A stretch of DNA of 64,000 nt from Pantoea sp. A4. Lineage in GTDB: Bacteria; Pseudomonadota; Gammaproteobacteria; Enterobacterales; Enterobacteriaceae. The stretch lies in the NCBI RefSeq assembly GCF_000295955.2, contig NZ_ALXE01000017.1, forward strand, positions 124,001 to 188,000, read 5' to 3'. Shown piece by piece: positions 34,534 to 43,081 of the stretch (positions are counted from its first letter, which is position 1; the number at the start of each line of letters is the position of its first letter). A model generated the notes under the pieces. That model saw only the letters and a program-made list of their open reading frames with translations. It made no database searches and was not told where the DNA came from. The translations under genes and the position numbers were made by a program.

Positions 34534-35802
34534 ATGGTGAAACAGCAGCAGCAGTCAGTGGTGATTGGTGGGGGTATTGTTGGCGTCTGTTGCGCCCTTT
34601 ACCTGCAAAAGGAAGGGCATCAGGTTTGGTTGATCGATCCGGCTGCGCCTGGCGACAGCACCGCGAAATGGAGCTGCGGCCAGATGGCGGTCAGTGAGAT
34701 CATCCCTTTGTCTAAGCCGGGTATTTTGAAGCGTATTCCGGGCTGGATGCTTGATCAGACCGGGCCGTTGGCACTTCGCCCCGCAGCCATACCGGCGATA
34801 CTGCCGTGGTTTTTGCGCTTTGTGGCCAATGCACGTCACAGCCGAATCGATGCGATTGCGCATGAGATGGCCTCTCTGACGCATCAGGTCTACCCCGATT
34901 TCGCCTCGTTGCTGGCTCTGTGTCCTGACAAAACGCTGCTGGGGCAGCGTCCAGTGATTGAGGTTTTCGATACGCCTCGCGGACTGGCTGCTGAACGTGA
35001 ACATCTCGAACTGCGTGAACAGTTAGGCTTTCGTGCAGAAACGCTGGGTGCGGGTGACATCGCCGCGCTGGAGCCGGCGCTGGCGGGGAAATTTTCTCAT
35101 GGCGTTCTGTTTCCTGACTGGTGTGCAGTAAGTGACACCCAAGGGTTTATTGCCGCCTTAACTGATGCTTTTGTACAACAAGGCGGCACGCGTATTGATT
35201 CCGGGGCCGATTGCATTCTTGAAGCGAATGGCCTGGCGAACGGCGTGATGCTGCGCGATGGTCGCAGCTTGCCTGCCGATCATGTTGTGGTGGCGGCGGG
35301 TACCGGTTCACGTCGTTTCTTTTCCTCGCTCGGTGTTCGTGTACCGCTTACCGGTATCTCAGGCTATCAGGCGCTGCTGCCGCAACCGGACGTCGAGTTT
35401 CGTCATTCCGTCATTTACGCCGATGGGGGCTTCTGCTTTACCCCCATGACGCGCGGTTTGCAGATTGGCGGCACCATTGAGTTTGCGGGAGCTGATGCCA
35501 AACCTAATTTCAAGCGCGCGGAAATTATCCTGCAAAAAGCACGTAAACTGCTGCCTCAGCTTAATGATACGGCGAAAGAGTTTGGGGTGGGGCATCGCCC
35601 GTTCTTGCCGGACACGAAACCGATTATTGACCGTTCGCGGCGCTTGAGTAATGTCTTAATGGCTTTTGGACACGGTCAACTTGGCTTAACGCTGGGTGCG
35701 ACAACGGGTCGTCTTATCGCCGACCTTGCGGCGCAGCGACCAACTGCGCAGGACATCACGCCGTTCAGCGCCTACCGCTTTATGGAAGGAGATCGCACAT
35801 GA
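34534..35802 (+). CDS. DadA-like FAD-dependent D-amino-acid dehydrogenase
   Basis: 422 residues. The FAD motif VVIGGGIVGVCCALYL is at the amino end, then the flavin-contact block STAKWSCGQMAVSEIIPLS, and a carboxy-terminal DAO pattern (VLMAFGHGQLGLTLGATTGR) as in DadA and D-hydroxyproline dehydrogenases. It oxidises a D-amino acid to an imine and passes electrons to the respiratory chain. ATG at 34534. Its end overlaps the aldehyde dehydrogenase by 4 bp (ATGA), so the two are translationally coupled. Confidence 0.87.
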   Translation: MVKQQQQSVVIGGGIVGVCCALYLQKEGHQVWLIDPAAPGDSTAKWSCGQMAVSEIIPLSKPGILKRIPGWMLDQTGPLALRPAAIPAILPWFLRFVANARHSRIDAIAHEMASLTHQVYPDFASLLALCPDKTLLGQRPVIEVFDTPRGLAAEREHLELREQLGFRAETLGAGDIAALEPALAGKFSHGVLFPDWCAVSDTQGFIAALTDAFVQQGGTRIDSGADCILEANGLANGVMLRDGRSLPADHVVVAAGTGSRRFFSSLGVRVPLTGISGYQALLPQPDVEFRHSVIYADGGFCFTPMTRGLQIGGTIEFAGADAKPNFKRAEIILQKARKLLPQLNDTAKEFGVGHRPFLPDTKPIIDRSRRLSNVLMAFGHGQLGLTLGATTGRLIADLAAQRPTAQDITPFSAYRFMEGDRT

Positions 35803-37280
35803 GTGCTACAACGCAACTGTTCATCAATGGGCAGTGGGTTAACCCGAGTAAAGGCGAGAGCTTCGCCACTATTGATCCTGACAGCGAAAGAGAAATTGCC
35901 CGGATTGCCGCGGCAACGCGAGAAGATGTTGACCTCGCCGTACAAGCAGCACGCAACGCTTTTGATCACGGCGGCTGGCCGGAGCTGAGCGGTAAGGCGC
36001 GTGCGGGCTATTTACGTCGCATTGCCAGTTTGATCCGCGAAAAGCAGCAAATGCTGGCGGAACTGGAAGTGAGTGATAATGGTAAGCCGTTACCAGAGGC
36101 ACTGTGGGACATTGGTGATACCGCTTATTGTTTTGATTTTTATGCAGATTTAGCGGAGAAGCTGGACAATCAACGCGAGCAAGCGGTGGCACTCACCGAT
36201 GATCGCTTTAGCAGCCTGGCCCGCAAGGAGCCGATTGGCGTATGCGGGGCCATCATTCCGTGGAATTTCCCGATGCTGATGGCGGCATGGAAAGTGGCCC
36301 CTGCGTTGGCGGCTGGCTGCACTGTGGTATTGAAACCTTCCGAAGTGACACCCCTCACCGCATTACAGTTGGCAGATATCGCCCATCAGGCGGCGTTGCC
36401 AGCTGGCGTGTTGAATGTGGTAACCGGTTTAGGTCACGAGGCAGGCTCAGCGCTGACCGAACATCCTGACGTTGATAAGCTGGCTTTCACCGGCAGCGTG
36501 CCCACGGGCCGTAAAATTATGCAGGTTGCTGCGACAGAGATTAAAAATGTCAGCCTGGAACTCGGCGGTAAGTCAGCTTTTATCCTCTTTGACGACAGCG
36601 ACATCGAAAAAGCGGTGGAGTGGATCCTGTTTGGCATTTTCTGGAACAAGGGTGAAGTCTGCTCAGCCACGTCGCGCGTGCTGGTTCAGCGTAATCTCTA
36701 TCAGCCTTTGCTGAAGCGCCTGGTTGAAGAAGCCGAAAAGATTAAAATCGGTAATGGCATGGATGAGGGCGTCCTGCTCGGGCCACTGGTCAATGAGGCA
36801 CAGTATAAAAAAGTGCAGAGCGCGATTGCGCAAGGCATTGAACAGGGCGCAACGCTGTTGAGCGGCGGCAAACGTCCTCAGGGCCACGACAAAGGCTACT
36901 ACCTACAGCCCACCATCTTCACCGAAATGACGGAGGAAAGTGAACTGTGGCGTGAAGAAATCTTTGGTCCGGTCGTCTGCGTTCGTGCCTTTGATGAGGA
37001 AGCAGAAGCGATTGCCTCTGCGAATCGATCACGCTTTGGCCTTGCTGCTGCCGTGATGTCCGAAGATCTTGAGCGCGCCGAGCGCGTGGCGCGGAAACTT
37101 CGCGCAGGCATCGTCTGGATCAACTGTTCACAGCCCACCTTCACCGAAGCACCCTGGGGGGGCTACAAACAGAGCGGTATTGGCCGGGAATTGGGGGAGT
37201 GGGGTCTTAACAACTACCTCGAAACAAAACAAATCACGCGTTATGACAGCGATGAGCCCTGGGGTTGGTACCTTAAATAG
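35799..37280 (+). CDS. NAD-dependent aldehyde dehydrogenase
   Basis: 493 residues, full-length ALDH. Catalytic Glu in LELGGKSAFI, Cys in NKGEVCSATSRV, oxyanion Asn in IPWNFPMLMAAW, and the closing FTEAPWGGYKQSGIGRELG. The sequence is closest in style to betaine/gamma-aminobutyraldehyde dehydrogenases. In this operon it would oxidise the semialdehyde made by the preceding enzymes, for example 2-oxoglutarate semialdehyde; the substrate is not fixed by visible residues. Confidence 0.92.
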   Translation: MSATTQLFINGQWVNPSKGESFATIDPDSEREIARIAAATREDVDLAVQAARNAFDHGGWPELSGKARAGYLRRIASLIREKQQMLAELEVSDNGKPLPEALWDIGDTAYCFDFYADLAEKLDNQREQAVALTDDRFSSLARKEPIGVCGAIIPWNFPMLMAAWKVAPALAAGCTVVLKPSEVTPLTALQLADIAHQAALPAGVLNVVTGLGHEAGSALTEHPDVDKLAFTGSVPTGRKIMQVAATEIKNVSLELGGKSAFILFDDSDIEKAVEWILFGIFWNKGEVCSATSRVLVQRNLYQPLLKRLVEEAEKIKIGNGMDEGVLLGPLVNEAQYKKVQSAIAQGIEQGATLLSGGKRPQGHDKGYYLQPTIFTEMTEESELWREEIFGPVVCVRAFDEEAEAIASANRSRFGLAAAVMSEDLERAERVARKLRAGIVWINCSQPTFTEAPWGGYKQSGIGRELGEWGLNNYLETKQITRYDSDEPWGWYLK

Positions 37281-37378
37281 GCGAAAACCCCATGCGCTGA
37301 GTGATGCGTGGGGACCGGCGTTGTTCTGAACGGCTTGCACCGCTAACATGCCAGTATGACTTTCAGCCAGAGACGTGA

Positions 37379-38101
37379 ATGATGAGCATAAAAAAAGAGA
37401 AAGAAGAGAAAGAAGAGGGCACCGGGCGTCGTCATGGCGGGCGTTACATTTATGAAGAACTGCGCCGACAGATCCTGACGCTGCAACTGAAATATGGTGA
37501 GCCGTTAGACGAGATATCACTGGCCACTGCTTTTGGCTTATCGCGCTCGCCGGTGCGCGATGCCATGGCTCGCCTGGTGAGTGAAGGTCTGGTGACGATT
37601 TTGCCCAATCGCACCGCCATCGTGACGCCGTTTGAGATTGAAGAATTTCCTAACTACATCACGGCGTTAGACCTGGTGCAGCGGGCGGTCACGCGACTGG
37701 CAGCCCTTCATCGCAATGAGGAGGATATCCGCCATATTGAAGCCGCGAATGAAGCCTACATGGAAATGGTCTACAAAGGCGACTTCAGCACGATGACCGA
37801 ACGCAATAAAGAGTTTCACCTGGCGATTGCAAAAGCCGCGCGCAATGGCTATCTGGCAACGTATTACGACAAGTTGCTCTCGGAAGGCCAGCGGATGCAG
37901 CACTTGCAGTTTGATTTTATGACTCGCCAGGATGCGCCTTCAAAATTAGGTCGCGATCACGATGACTTAATTGCCGCGATTAAAGCGGGTGATGCGGAAA
38001 ATGCCGATAAAATGGCACATGAACACACCATGTTATTCCAGAGTCGATTCCTGTCATTTATGCAGGGTAATCTTTTGAAGGACATGGCACTTAACTATTA
38101 A
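37379..38101 (+). CDS. GntR-family regulator with FCD domain
   Basis: 240 residues. After a charged, Lys/Glu-rich tail (SIKKEKEEKEEGT) comes the winged helix (GRYIYEELRRQILTL, then SLATAFGLSRSPVRDAMARL). The helical FCD ligand domain has the metal/ligand His pattern in NKEFHLAIAKAARN, GRDHDDLIAA and MAHEHTMLF. It follows the catabolic operon by 98 bp. The 21-bp sequences shared between the ABC and gcd promoters are good candidates for its operator. ATGs at 37379 and 37382 are both possible starts. Confidence 0.9.
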   Translation: MMSIKKEKEEKEEGTGRRHGGRYIYEELRRQILTLQLKYGEPLDEISLATAFGLSRSPVRDAMARLVSEGLVTILPNRTAIVTPFEIEEFPNYITALDLVQRAVTRLAALHRNEEDIRHIEAANEAYMEMVYKGDFSTMTERNKEFHLAIAKAARNGYLATYYDKLLSEGQRMQHLQFDFMTRQDAPSKLGRDHDDLIAAIKAGDAENADKMAHEHTMLFQSRFLSFMQGNLLKDMALNY

Positions 38102-38118
38102 TCCCTTTTTAGCCTTAT

Positions 38119-38144
38119 AAGCCGGAGTGTGACTATTCCGGCTT
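38119..38144 (+). terminator. Hairpin after the GntR gene
   Basis: AAGCCGGA (38119-38126) pairs with TCCGGCTT (38137-38144) around a 10-base loop. There is no T run, so it is a weak terminator or an RNA-stabilising structure. Confidence 0.45.
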
Positions 38145-38253
38145 GAGTATTCCTACGCCTGAATTCAGGATTAATAAATAACAGGTATCTTATCTCTGTG
38201 AGTCACTGCTGGAAATAAGTGGCGCGCAAACTGTTGCTTAATAAGAAGAGGGT

Positions 38254-39006
38254 ATGAGTATGTTGTCAGGTAAAACCGTACTGGTTACGGGTGCAACAAA
38301 AGGCATCGGCAGCGAAATTGTTAAGGCATTGCACGCTGAAGGCGCAAACGTCATTGGGCACTTTGGCCGGGATAACGCCAGCGCGGAGCAGATGCTGGCA
38401 CACTATCCTGAACGTCTTGAAATGATTCAGGCAGATTTAGCGAGCGTTGATGGTGCTGCGACGTTGTGGCGTCACGCTTTAGAGGCAGCAAGTAACATCG
38501 ATGTGCTGGTGAATAACGCCGGGATTTATGTTGCCTCACCACTGAATCATGATGAGGCGTGGCTACAAGGCTGGCAGGCCAATTTGCAGGTGAATTTACA
38601 AGCGCCGGCCGATTTATGTCGCTTCGCTATCGAACATTACACGGAGCGCGGCGGCGGCATTATCATCAATATGGCCAGCCGATCATCACATCGCGGTGAC
38701 GGTCCTGAGCATCTGGCTTATGGTGCGGCGAAAGGCGGTTTATTAGCGCTGACGAAGGGTATTGCACGGGGATATGGTGACAGAAACGTGCTGGCCTATG
38801 CGCTGGCACCTGGCTGGGTGCGCACTGCAATGGCTGAAGAACATATTGCCAGCGTAGGGGAAGCGACAGTGACTGCCAGTCTGCCACTGCGCGAAGTGAC
38901 CCCTCCCTCAGATGTTGCCGCCATGGTCAGTTTTCTTGCCAGTGGACGCTGCCGCCATGCTACCGGCTCAACCATTGATATCACAGGAGCAGACTACGTT
39001 CGTTAG
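38254..39006 (+). CDS. Short-chain dehydrogenase/reductase
   Basis: 250 residues, classical SDR. NAD(P) motif TGATKGIGSEI, NNAG in VLVNNAGIYV, catalytic Ser in NMASRSSHRG and the YxxxK in AYGAAKGG. The end reads ATGSTIDITGADYVR. GAGGG lies ahead of the ATG. It stands alone between the GntR regulator and gcd and may be part of the same catabolic set; the substrate is unknown. Confidence 0.9.
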   Translation: MSMLSGKTVLVTGATKGIGSEIVKALHAEGANVIGHFGRDNASAEQMLAHYPERLEMIQADLASVDGAATLWRHALEAASNIDVLVNNAGIYVASPLNHDEAWLQGWQANLQVNLQAPADLCRFAIEHYTERGGGIIINMASRSSHRGDGPEHLAYGAAKGGLLALTKGIARGYGDRNVLAYALAPGWVRTAMAEEHIASVGEATVTASLPLREVTPPSDVAAMVSFLASGRCRHATGSTIDITGADYVR

Positions 39007-39034
39007 CCTGGTCCCTTCACGTTAATGCCCGTGA

Positions 39035-39081
39035 GATGAATCAGTTAAATGTGATGCCGATCACACTGATTCATCGTTTTT
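39035..39081 (+). terminator. Terminator hairpin containing a CRP-type palindrome
   Basis: Outer arms GATGAATCAGT (39035-39045) and ACTGATTCATC (39065-39075) are perfect and followed by GTTTTTT, forming a terminator for the SDR gene. The inner part TGTGATGCCGATCACA (39050-39065) is a perfect TGTGA-N6-TCACA CRP site, upstream of the gcd promoter. E. coli gcd is known to be under cAMP-CRP control, so one element may serve both purposes. Confidence 0.65.
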
Positions 39082-39113
39082 TGCATAATTTAAATTTATG
39101 TAAATTCAACTTG

Positions 39114-39143
39114 TTGACTTTGTTAACAACTGCGCACTATGCT
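39114..39143 (+). promoter_or_regulatory. gcd promoter
   Basis: TTGACT (39114-39119), 18-bp spacer, TATGCT (39138-39143). It begins with the same TTGACTTTGTTAA as the ABC-operon promoter at 30344. Confidence 0.55.
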
Positions 39144-39153
39144 TCCCCGTCAT

Positions 39154-39174
39154 CTTGTATACATCATTGCATTC
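39154..39174. promoter_or_regulatory. Putative GntR-type operator, copy 3
   Basis: On the minus strand GAATGCAATGATGTATACAA (plus one base) matches copy 2 at 17 of 21 positions. It starts 11 bp after the gcd -10 box, close to the equivalent place in the ABC promoter (14 bp). Confidence 0.5.
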
Positions 39175-39403
39175 AAAGATGGTTTTTTGGCAAGCATTGC
39201 GTTCAACTGAGTCACGGGTAAATGAAGATGTAATTTTTTGAAATATCGTTAGCTCAATTAAAAGGTCATTCTTTCCTGATTCATCAGGAAGGCAGGGTAA
39301 GTGTTTCTTAAATAAAAGCATCTGTTTCTTTTAATTAACTGGCCGGGATTTCGGTCGGATGCAATGTGTGCATTATATTTTTAAATCTGATGGGAAATAA
39401 TCT

Positions 39404-41785
39404 ATGGATGTAACTAATCCGGGGAAGGCTGCTCAGTTCTGGGTTAAGCTGGTTGGTATTGTTACCGCCCTTGCCGGCGTTTATTTCGTTGGTGGGGGTG
39501 CCTGGCTGGCCTGGCTGGGTGGTAGTTGGTACTTCGTTGTTGCCGGGCTGCTTTTATTAATCAGCGGCGTATTACTCACCCGAAAACGTTTATCAGGTGC
39601 AGTATTGTATGGCATCGCGTTTGTATTCACCGTTATTTGGTCTCTGTGGGATGTGGGCCTGCAATTCTGGCCGCTATTTTCCCGCCTTTTTGCACCTGCG
39701 GCTGGCGCTGTATTGATTGCATTTACCGTACCGCTGTTAACGAAAGAGCGCGGTGCGCGCCTTTTTTCAGTGACTGCTGGCGTCGTGCTCGCCGTGGCGG
39801 TGGTTTCTTTCTTTATCAGTTCCTTCCAGCCGAATGGCATCATCCGTAACGCCGATCTTCAGTCTAAAGCAGATGAGGCGCATGACGTTGCCCCCAACTC
39901 TGGACCAAAAGACTGGCAGGCCTGGGCGGGTGACACTAAAGGCTCACGTTTTTCTACCTTGAGTGACATCACGCCAGACAACGTGAAGGATCTGAAAGTT
40001 GCCTGGACTGCCCATACGGGTGAAGCAGTGGTGCCAGATAAAGGCGATGCTGAAGATCAGAATACGCCATTGCAGGTAGGCGATAGCCTGTTTGTTTGTA
40101 CGGCATATACCTCACTGATTTCTTACGACATTGATAGCGGTAAGGAAAAGTGGCGCTATACCGCAGGACGCGGTAATTCGACTTACCAGCGCTGCCGTGG
40201 GATTGGCTATTTCGATGCAACCAGCGCGAAAAACGTTGTAGAACCCGGCAAGTCGCTGGATACCACCGTTAGCCCGCAACGTCTGTTCTTCCCAACCGGT
40301 GACGGTCGTCTGGTGGCGATTGATGCTCACACGGGTAAACCGGCAGCCAATTTTGGTGACAACGGCATTGTCGATCTAAAAGTCGGCATGGGTGAAGTGA
40401 AGCCTGGTTATTATCAGCAATCTTCAGCGCCGCTGGTGGCCGGGAATGTTGTGATTGTCGGTGGCCGTGTCATCGATAACTTCGAAACCAATGAACCACC
40501 CGGTGTTGTGCGCGCTTATGACGCAGTAACCGGTAAACTGGTATGGGCGTGGGATCCGGGTAATCCAGCCGTAACGCGTGAACCGCTGTCGCCAGAAGGC
40601 TACACGCGCGGTACACCAAACGTCTGGGTGGGCATGTCTTACGATGCTGATCTTGGCATGGTATATCTGCCAACCGGTAACGCAACGCCTGACTTCTTTG
40701 GTGGCGAGCGCCGTGAAGGCGATGAAAAGTACAGTTCCTCGATTGTCGCGGTAAACGTATCAACAGGCCGTCCGGTCTGGAACTTCCAGACGGTGCATCA
40801 TGATATTTGGGACTTTGATGCCACTGGCACACCGCTGCTGTATGACATCAAAAATGATGATGGTTCGGTCACCCCGGCGCTGGCAGAGACCTCGAAAACC
40901 GGCATGATTTATCTGCTCGATCGCCGTAATGGTAAACCCGTTGCGCCGATTGAAGAGCGTCCGGTGCCGCAGGGTAACCTGCCGGGAGAGCGCTATTCTC
41001 CAACTCAGCCTTACTCATCAATGCCGGGCATTGGCAATGAAACGCTGAAAGAGTCGGATATGTGGGGCGCAACGCCGTTCGATCAGCTAATGTGCCGCAT
41101 TCGCTTTAAATCGAGCCGTTACGAAGGCATCTTCACGCCACCGGGTCTGGATATGGCGCTTCAGTATCCTGGCTCACTGGGCGGGATTAACTGGGGTGGT
41201 GTTTCCGTTGACCCAACCACTAACCTGATGTTTGTTAATGACTTACGTCTTGGTTTGTATTACAAGATGGTCGCCGCCAAAGACATCCCACCAGGCCAGG
41301 GCACCAGTGAAGGCATGGGGTGGATTGTGCAAAAAGGACTGCCGTATGGTTCGTTGCGCGAGCGTCTGATGTCTCCGCTGGGTGTTCCATGCCAGGCGCC
41401 GCCTTTTGGAACGATGTCAGCTATCGACCTGAAAACGCAGAAACTGGTCTGGCAGATCCCTGTGGGGACCGTGCAGGATACCGGACCTCTGGGCATTCCG
41501 GTTGGACTGCAAATGCCGCTGGGTATGCCAACACTTGGCCCATCCCTGGCGACGCGCTCAGGCTTACTGTTCTTTGCGGGGACTCAGGATTTCTATCTGC
41601 GTGCCTTTAACAGCCACACAGGGGCTGAAGTGTGGAAATCTCGCTTACCCGTAGGCAGCCAAAGTGGCCCAATCACTTACCGCTCTGAGAAAACCGGTAA
41701 GCAGTATGTGGTGATTTTTGCCGGAGGCTCGCCTCATTCGGCGGAACGCGGCGATGATATTATCGCTTACGCGCTGCCTGAATAA
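39404..41785 (+). CDS. gcd: Membrane-bound PQQ-dependent glucose dehydrogenase
   Basis: 793 residues, the length of enterobacterial Gcd. Five membrane helices occupy about residues 10-140, then comes a periplasmic eight-bladed PQQ propeller with tryptophan-docking repeats (SGKEKWRYTAGRGN, TGKLVWAWDPGNP, TGRPVWNFQTVHHDIWDFD). HHDIWDFDATGTPLLYD is the conserved block carrying catalytic and PQQ/metal ligands. It oxidises glucose to gluconolactone in the periplasm and feeds electrons to ubiquinone; the acid released can dissolve phosphate and metals. PQQ must be made elsewhere or supplied. A strong terminator follows. Confidence 0.95.
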   Translation: MDVTNPGKAAQFWVKLVGIVTALAGVYFVGGGAWLAWLGGSWYFVVAGLLLLISGVLLTRKRLSGAVLYGIAFVFTVIWSLWDVGLQFWPLFSRLFAPAAGAVLIAFTVPLLTKERGARLFSVTAGVVLAVAVVSFFISSFQPNGIIRNADLQSKADEAHDVAPNSGPKDWQAWAGDTKGSRFSTLSDITPDNVKDLKVAWTAHTGEAVVPDKGDAEDQNTPLQVGDSLFVCTAYTSLISYDIDSGKEKWRYTAGRGNSTYQRCRGIGYFDATSAKNVVEPGKSLDTTVSPQRLFFPTGDGRLVAIDAHTGKPAANFGDNGIVDLKVGMGEVKPGYYQQSSAPLVAGNVVIVGGRVIDNFETNEPPGVVRAYDAVTGKLVWAWDPGNPAVTREPLSPEGYTRGTPNVWVGMSYDADLGMVYLPTGNATPDFFGGERREGDEKYSSSIVAVNVSTGRPVWNFQTVHHDIWDFDATGTPLLYDIKNDDGSVTPALAETSKTGMIYLLDRRNGKPVAPIEERPVPQGNLPGERYSPTQPYSSMPGIGNETLKESDMWGATPFDQLMCRIRFKSSRYEGIFTPPGLDMALQYPGSLGGINWGGVSVDPTTNLMFVNDLRLGLYYKMVAAKDIPPGQGTSEGMGWIVQKGLPYGSLRERLMSPLGVPCQAPPFGTMSAIDLKTQKLVWQIPVGTVQDTGPLGIPVGLQMPLGMPTLGPSLATRSGLLFFAGTQDFYLRAFNSHTGAEVWKSRLPVGSQSGPITYRSEKTGKQYVVIFAGGSPHSAERGDDIIAYALPE

Positions 41786-41804
41786 TTGAATAGATAAAAT
41801 GTCC

Positions 41805-41836
41805 AAGCCGATGTCTTGATGACATCGGCTTTTTTT
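41805..41836 (+). terminator. Rho-independent terminator of gcd
   Basis: AAGCCGATGTC (41805-41815), 5-base loop, GACATCGGCTT (41821-41831), then a run of T. Confidence 0.9.
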
Positions 41837-41868
41837 GATCATCTCAGCTTCCTGGTTCTGACTGGAGA

Positions 41869-41909
41869 TCCTGCTCTATCTTTAAACAGAATTTCGGAAT
41901 GATATTCAC
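41869..41909. repeat. Imperfect repeat, left copy
   Basis: The 26-bp core at 41884-41909 (AAACAGAATTTCGGAATGAT, then ATTCAC) matches 61123-61148 at 22 positions in direct orientation, with weaker similarity extending about 15 bp upstream. It directly follows the gcd terminator and marks the left side of the microcin-to-recombinase segment. Confidence 0.5.
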
Positions 41910-41968
41910 ACCCTGAGCGGATAGTGTATCGATGAATAAATCATTCCCACCATGATCTATACAGATGA

Positions 41969-43081
41969 TTAAAATCTGCCTACATTGAGTTTATCGCTCA
42001 AATGTTGTACTACCTGAGCGGGAGTGGGTTGCCTGGACATTTCCTCAGCCACTTCTGCCGCAGATTTTTTTAGCAGGGGGTTTTGCAAAAATAGCCGAAT
42101 CAACTCTGTTGATAGTCCATTCGGACCAGGCATAATTCCACATCCGCGATCAACTACAGCCCTGGCATTGACCGGACGATCGGCTCCGACGCCAAAAATA
42201 ATTTGAGGTATTCCCGCATGCAATGCGGTCAGCGTATTTCCTGCCCCGCCGTGGTGAATAAAACCATCGGCTCCGCTTAAAAACATCCCCATGGAGATCC
42301 AGTCAACCAAACGCACATTCTCAGGTAGGGAACGTAATTCAGCACGCGCGTTGTTTGAAATATGCAAAACAATCTCAGCATCAATCTCACTGGCAGAATC
42401 CATCACCCACGCAATTAAGTCCAGACCATCAACCATCGGTTTAACCGTTCCAAGACTGACAAGGATACGTTTACGAGAAGGATCTTTTTGCCACCATGCC
42501 TCACTGACTGCTCCGCCATTGTAGGGTACATACTGCATCGGGATGACAGGCTCACCACTGTTTTGCAAAAGGGTCATGCTCGGGGGTGTGACGTCGATCC
42601 ACGCAAAATCACGAGCAGGCGCTTTAATGGCATGTCTGGCATAGGCACCTTGCATCGTGCGGTTCATGCCACGAGTGTGACGAGGGGTATGCGCAAATCC
42701 CACAGTTAGCATGACTGCAGGAATACTAAATTTAGCCGCAAGCATCGGCCCTATGGGAGCGAGGGGAGGATAGATAATCAAATCAGGCTGCCAGGCAGCG
42801 GTAAACTCAACCAGCAGGTCAGCCATTTCATCACTGAAGAATGAAAAATTTCCTGTAATTTCTTGTTGTTTACGCTTTTCTGCACGTGAACGATATTCTG
42901 CTTCTGAATCAAGTTCAGGGGCTGCATCAAAGGCCATTAGACCAGCCTCTGCAACCTGACGTGCAAATCGACCTGCGCTAGCAACAATGACTTCATGACC
43001 TGAAATGCGAAAAGCTTGTGCAAATGAAATAACTGGAAAGAGTAATCCAAAAAGAGGGGGTCCGATAAACAGCACGCGCAT
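41969..43081 (-). CDS. iroB: IroB/MchA-type enterobactin C-glucosyltransferase
   Basis: 370 residues, the length of IroB. GT1 fold with amino-terminal MRVLFIGPPLFGLLFPVIS, acceptor region NFSFFSDEMADLLVEF and donor motif DGFIHHGGAGNTLTALHAG. Blocks recalled from IroB/MchA are retained, such as WIDVTPPSMTLLQ, VPYNGGAVSEAWW and LVSLGTVKPMVDGLDLIAW. These enzymes attach glucose by a C-C bond to the catecholates of enterobactin, giving the salmochelin used as the siderophore part of class IIb microcins. AGGAGAAAGG precedes the ATG. It is divergent from the mchC-like gene across a region with a strong Fur box. Confidence 0.88.
   Translation of the reverse strand: MRVLFIGPPLFGLLFPVISFAQAFRISGHEVIVASAGRFARQVAEAGLMAFDAAPELDSEAEYRSRAEKRKQQEITGNFSFFSDEMADLLVEFTAAWQPDLIIYPPLAPIGPMLAAKFSIPAVMLTVGFAHTPRHTRGMNRTMQGAYARHAIKAPARDFAWIDVTPPSMTLLQNSGEPVIPMQYVPYNGGAVSEAWWQKDPSRKRILVSLGTVKPMVDGLDLIAWVMDSASEIDAEIVLHISNNARAELRSLPENVRLVDWISMGMFLSGADGFIHHGGAGNTLTALHAGIPQIIFGVGADRPVNARAVVDRGCGIMPGPNGLSTELIRLFLQNPLLKKSAAEVAEEMSRQPTPAQVVQHLSDKLNVGRF

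Larger units (their letters stand above)
39007..39403. other. Intergenic region ahead of gcd
   Basis: No gene seen. It holds the composite terminator/CRP-like palindrome (39035-39080), the gcd promoter (39114-39143) and an operator-like element (39154-39174). About 230 bp of untranslated leader would precede the gcd start, which is long and AT-rich, so further control there is possible. Confidence 0.6.

Noticed and set aside
41969..43081. Glycosyltransferase read as a macrolide/carotenoid glucosyltransferase
   Set aside because: The GT1 fold alone would allow it, but the acceptor-side motifs and the neighbouring microcin genes point to IroB/MchA.
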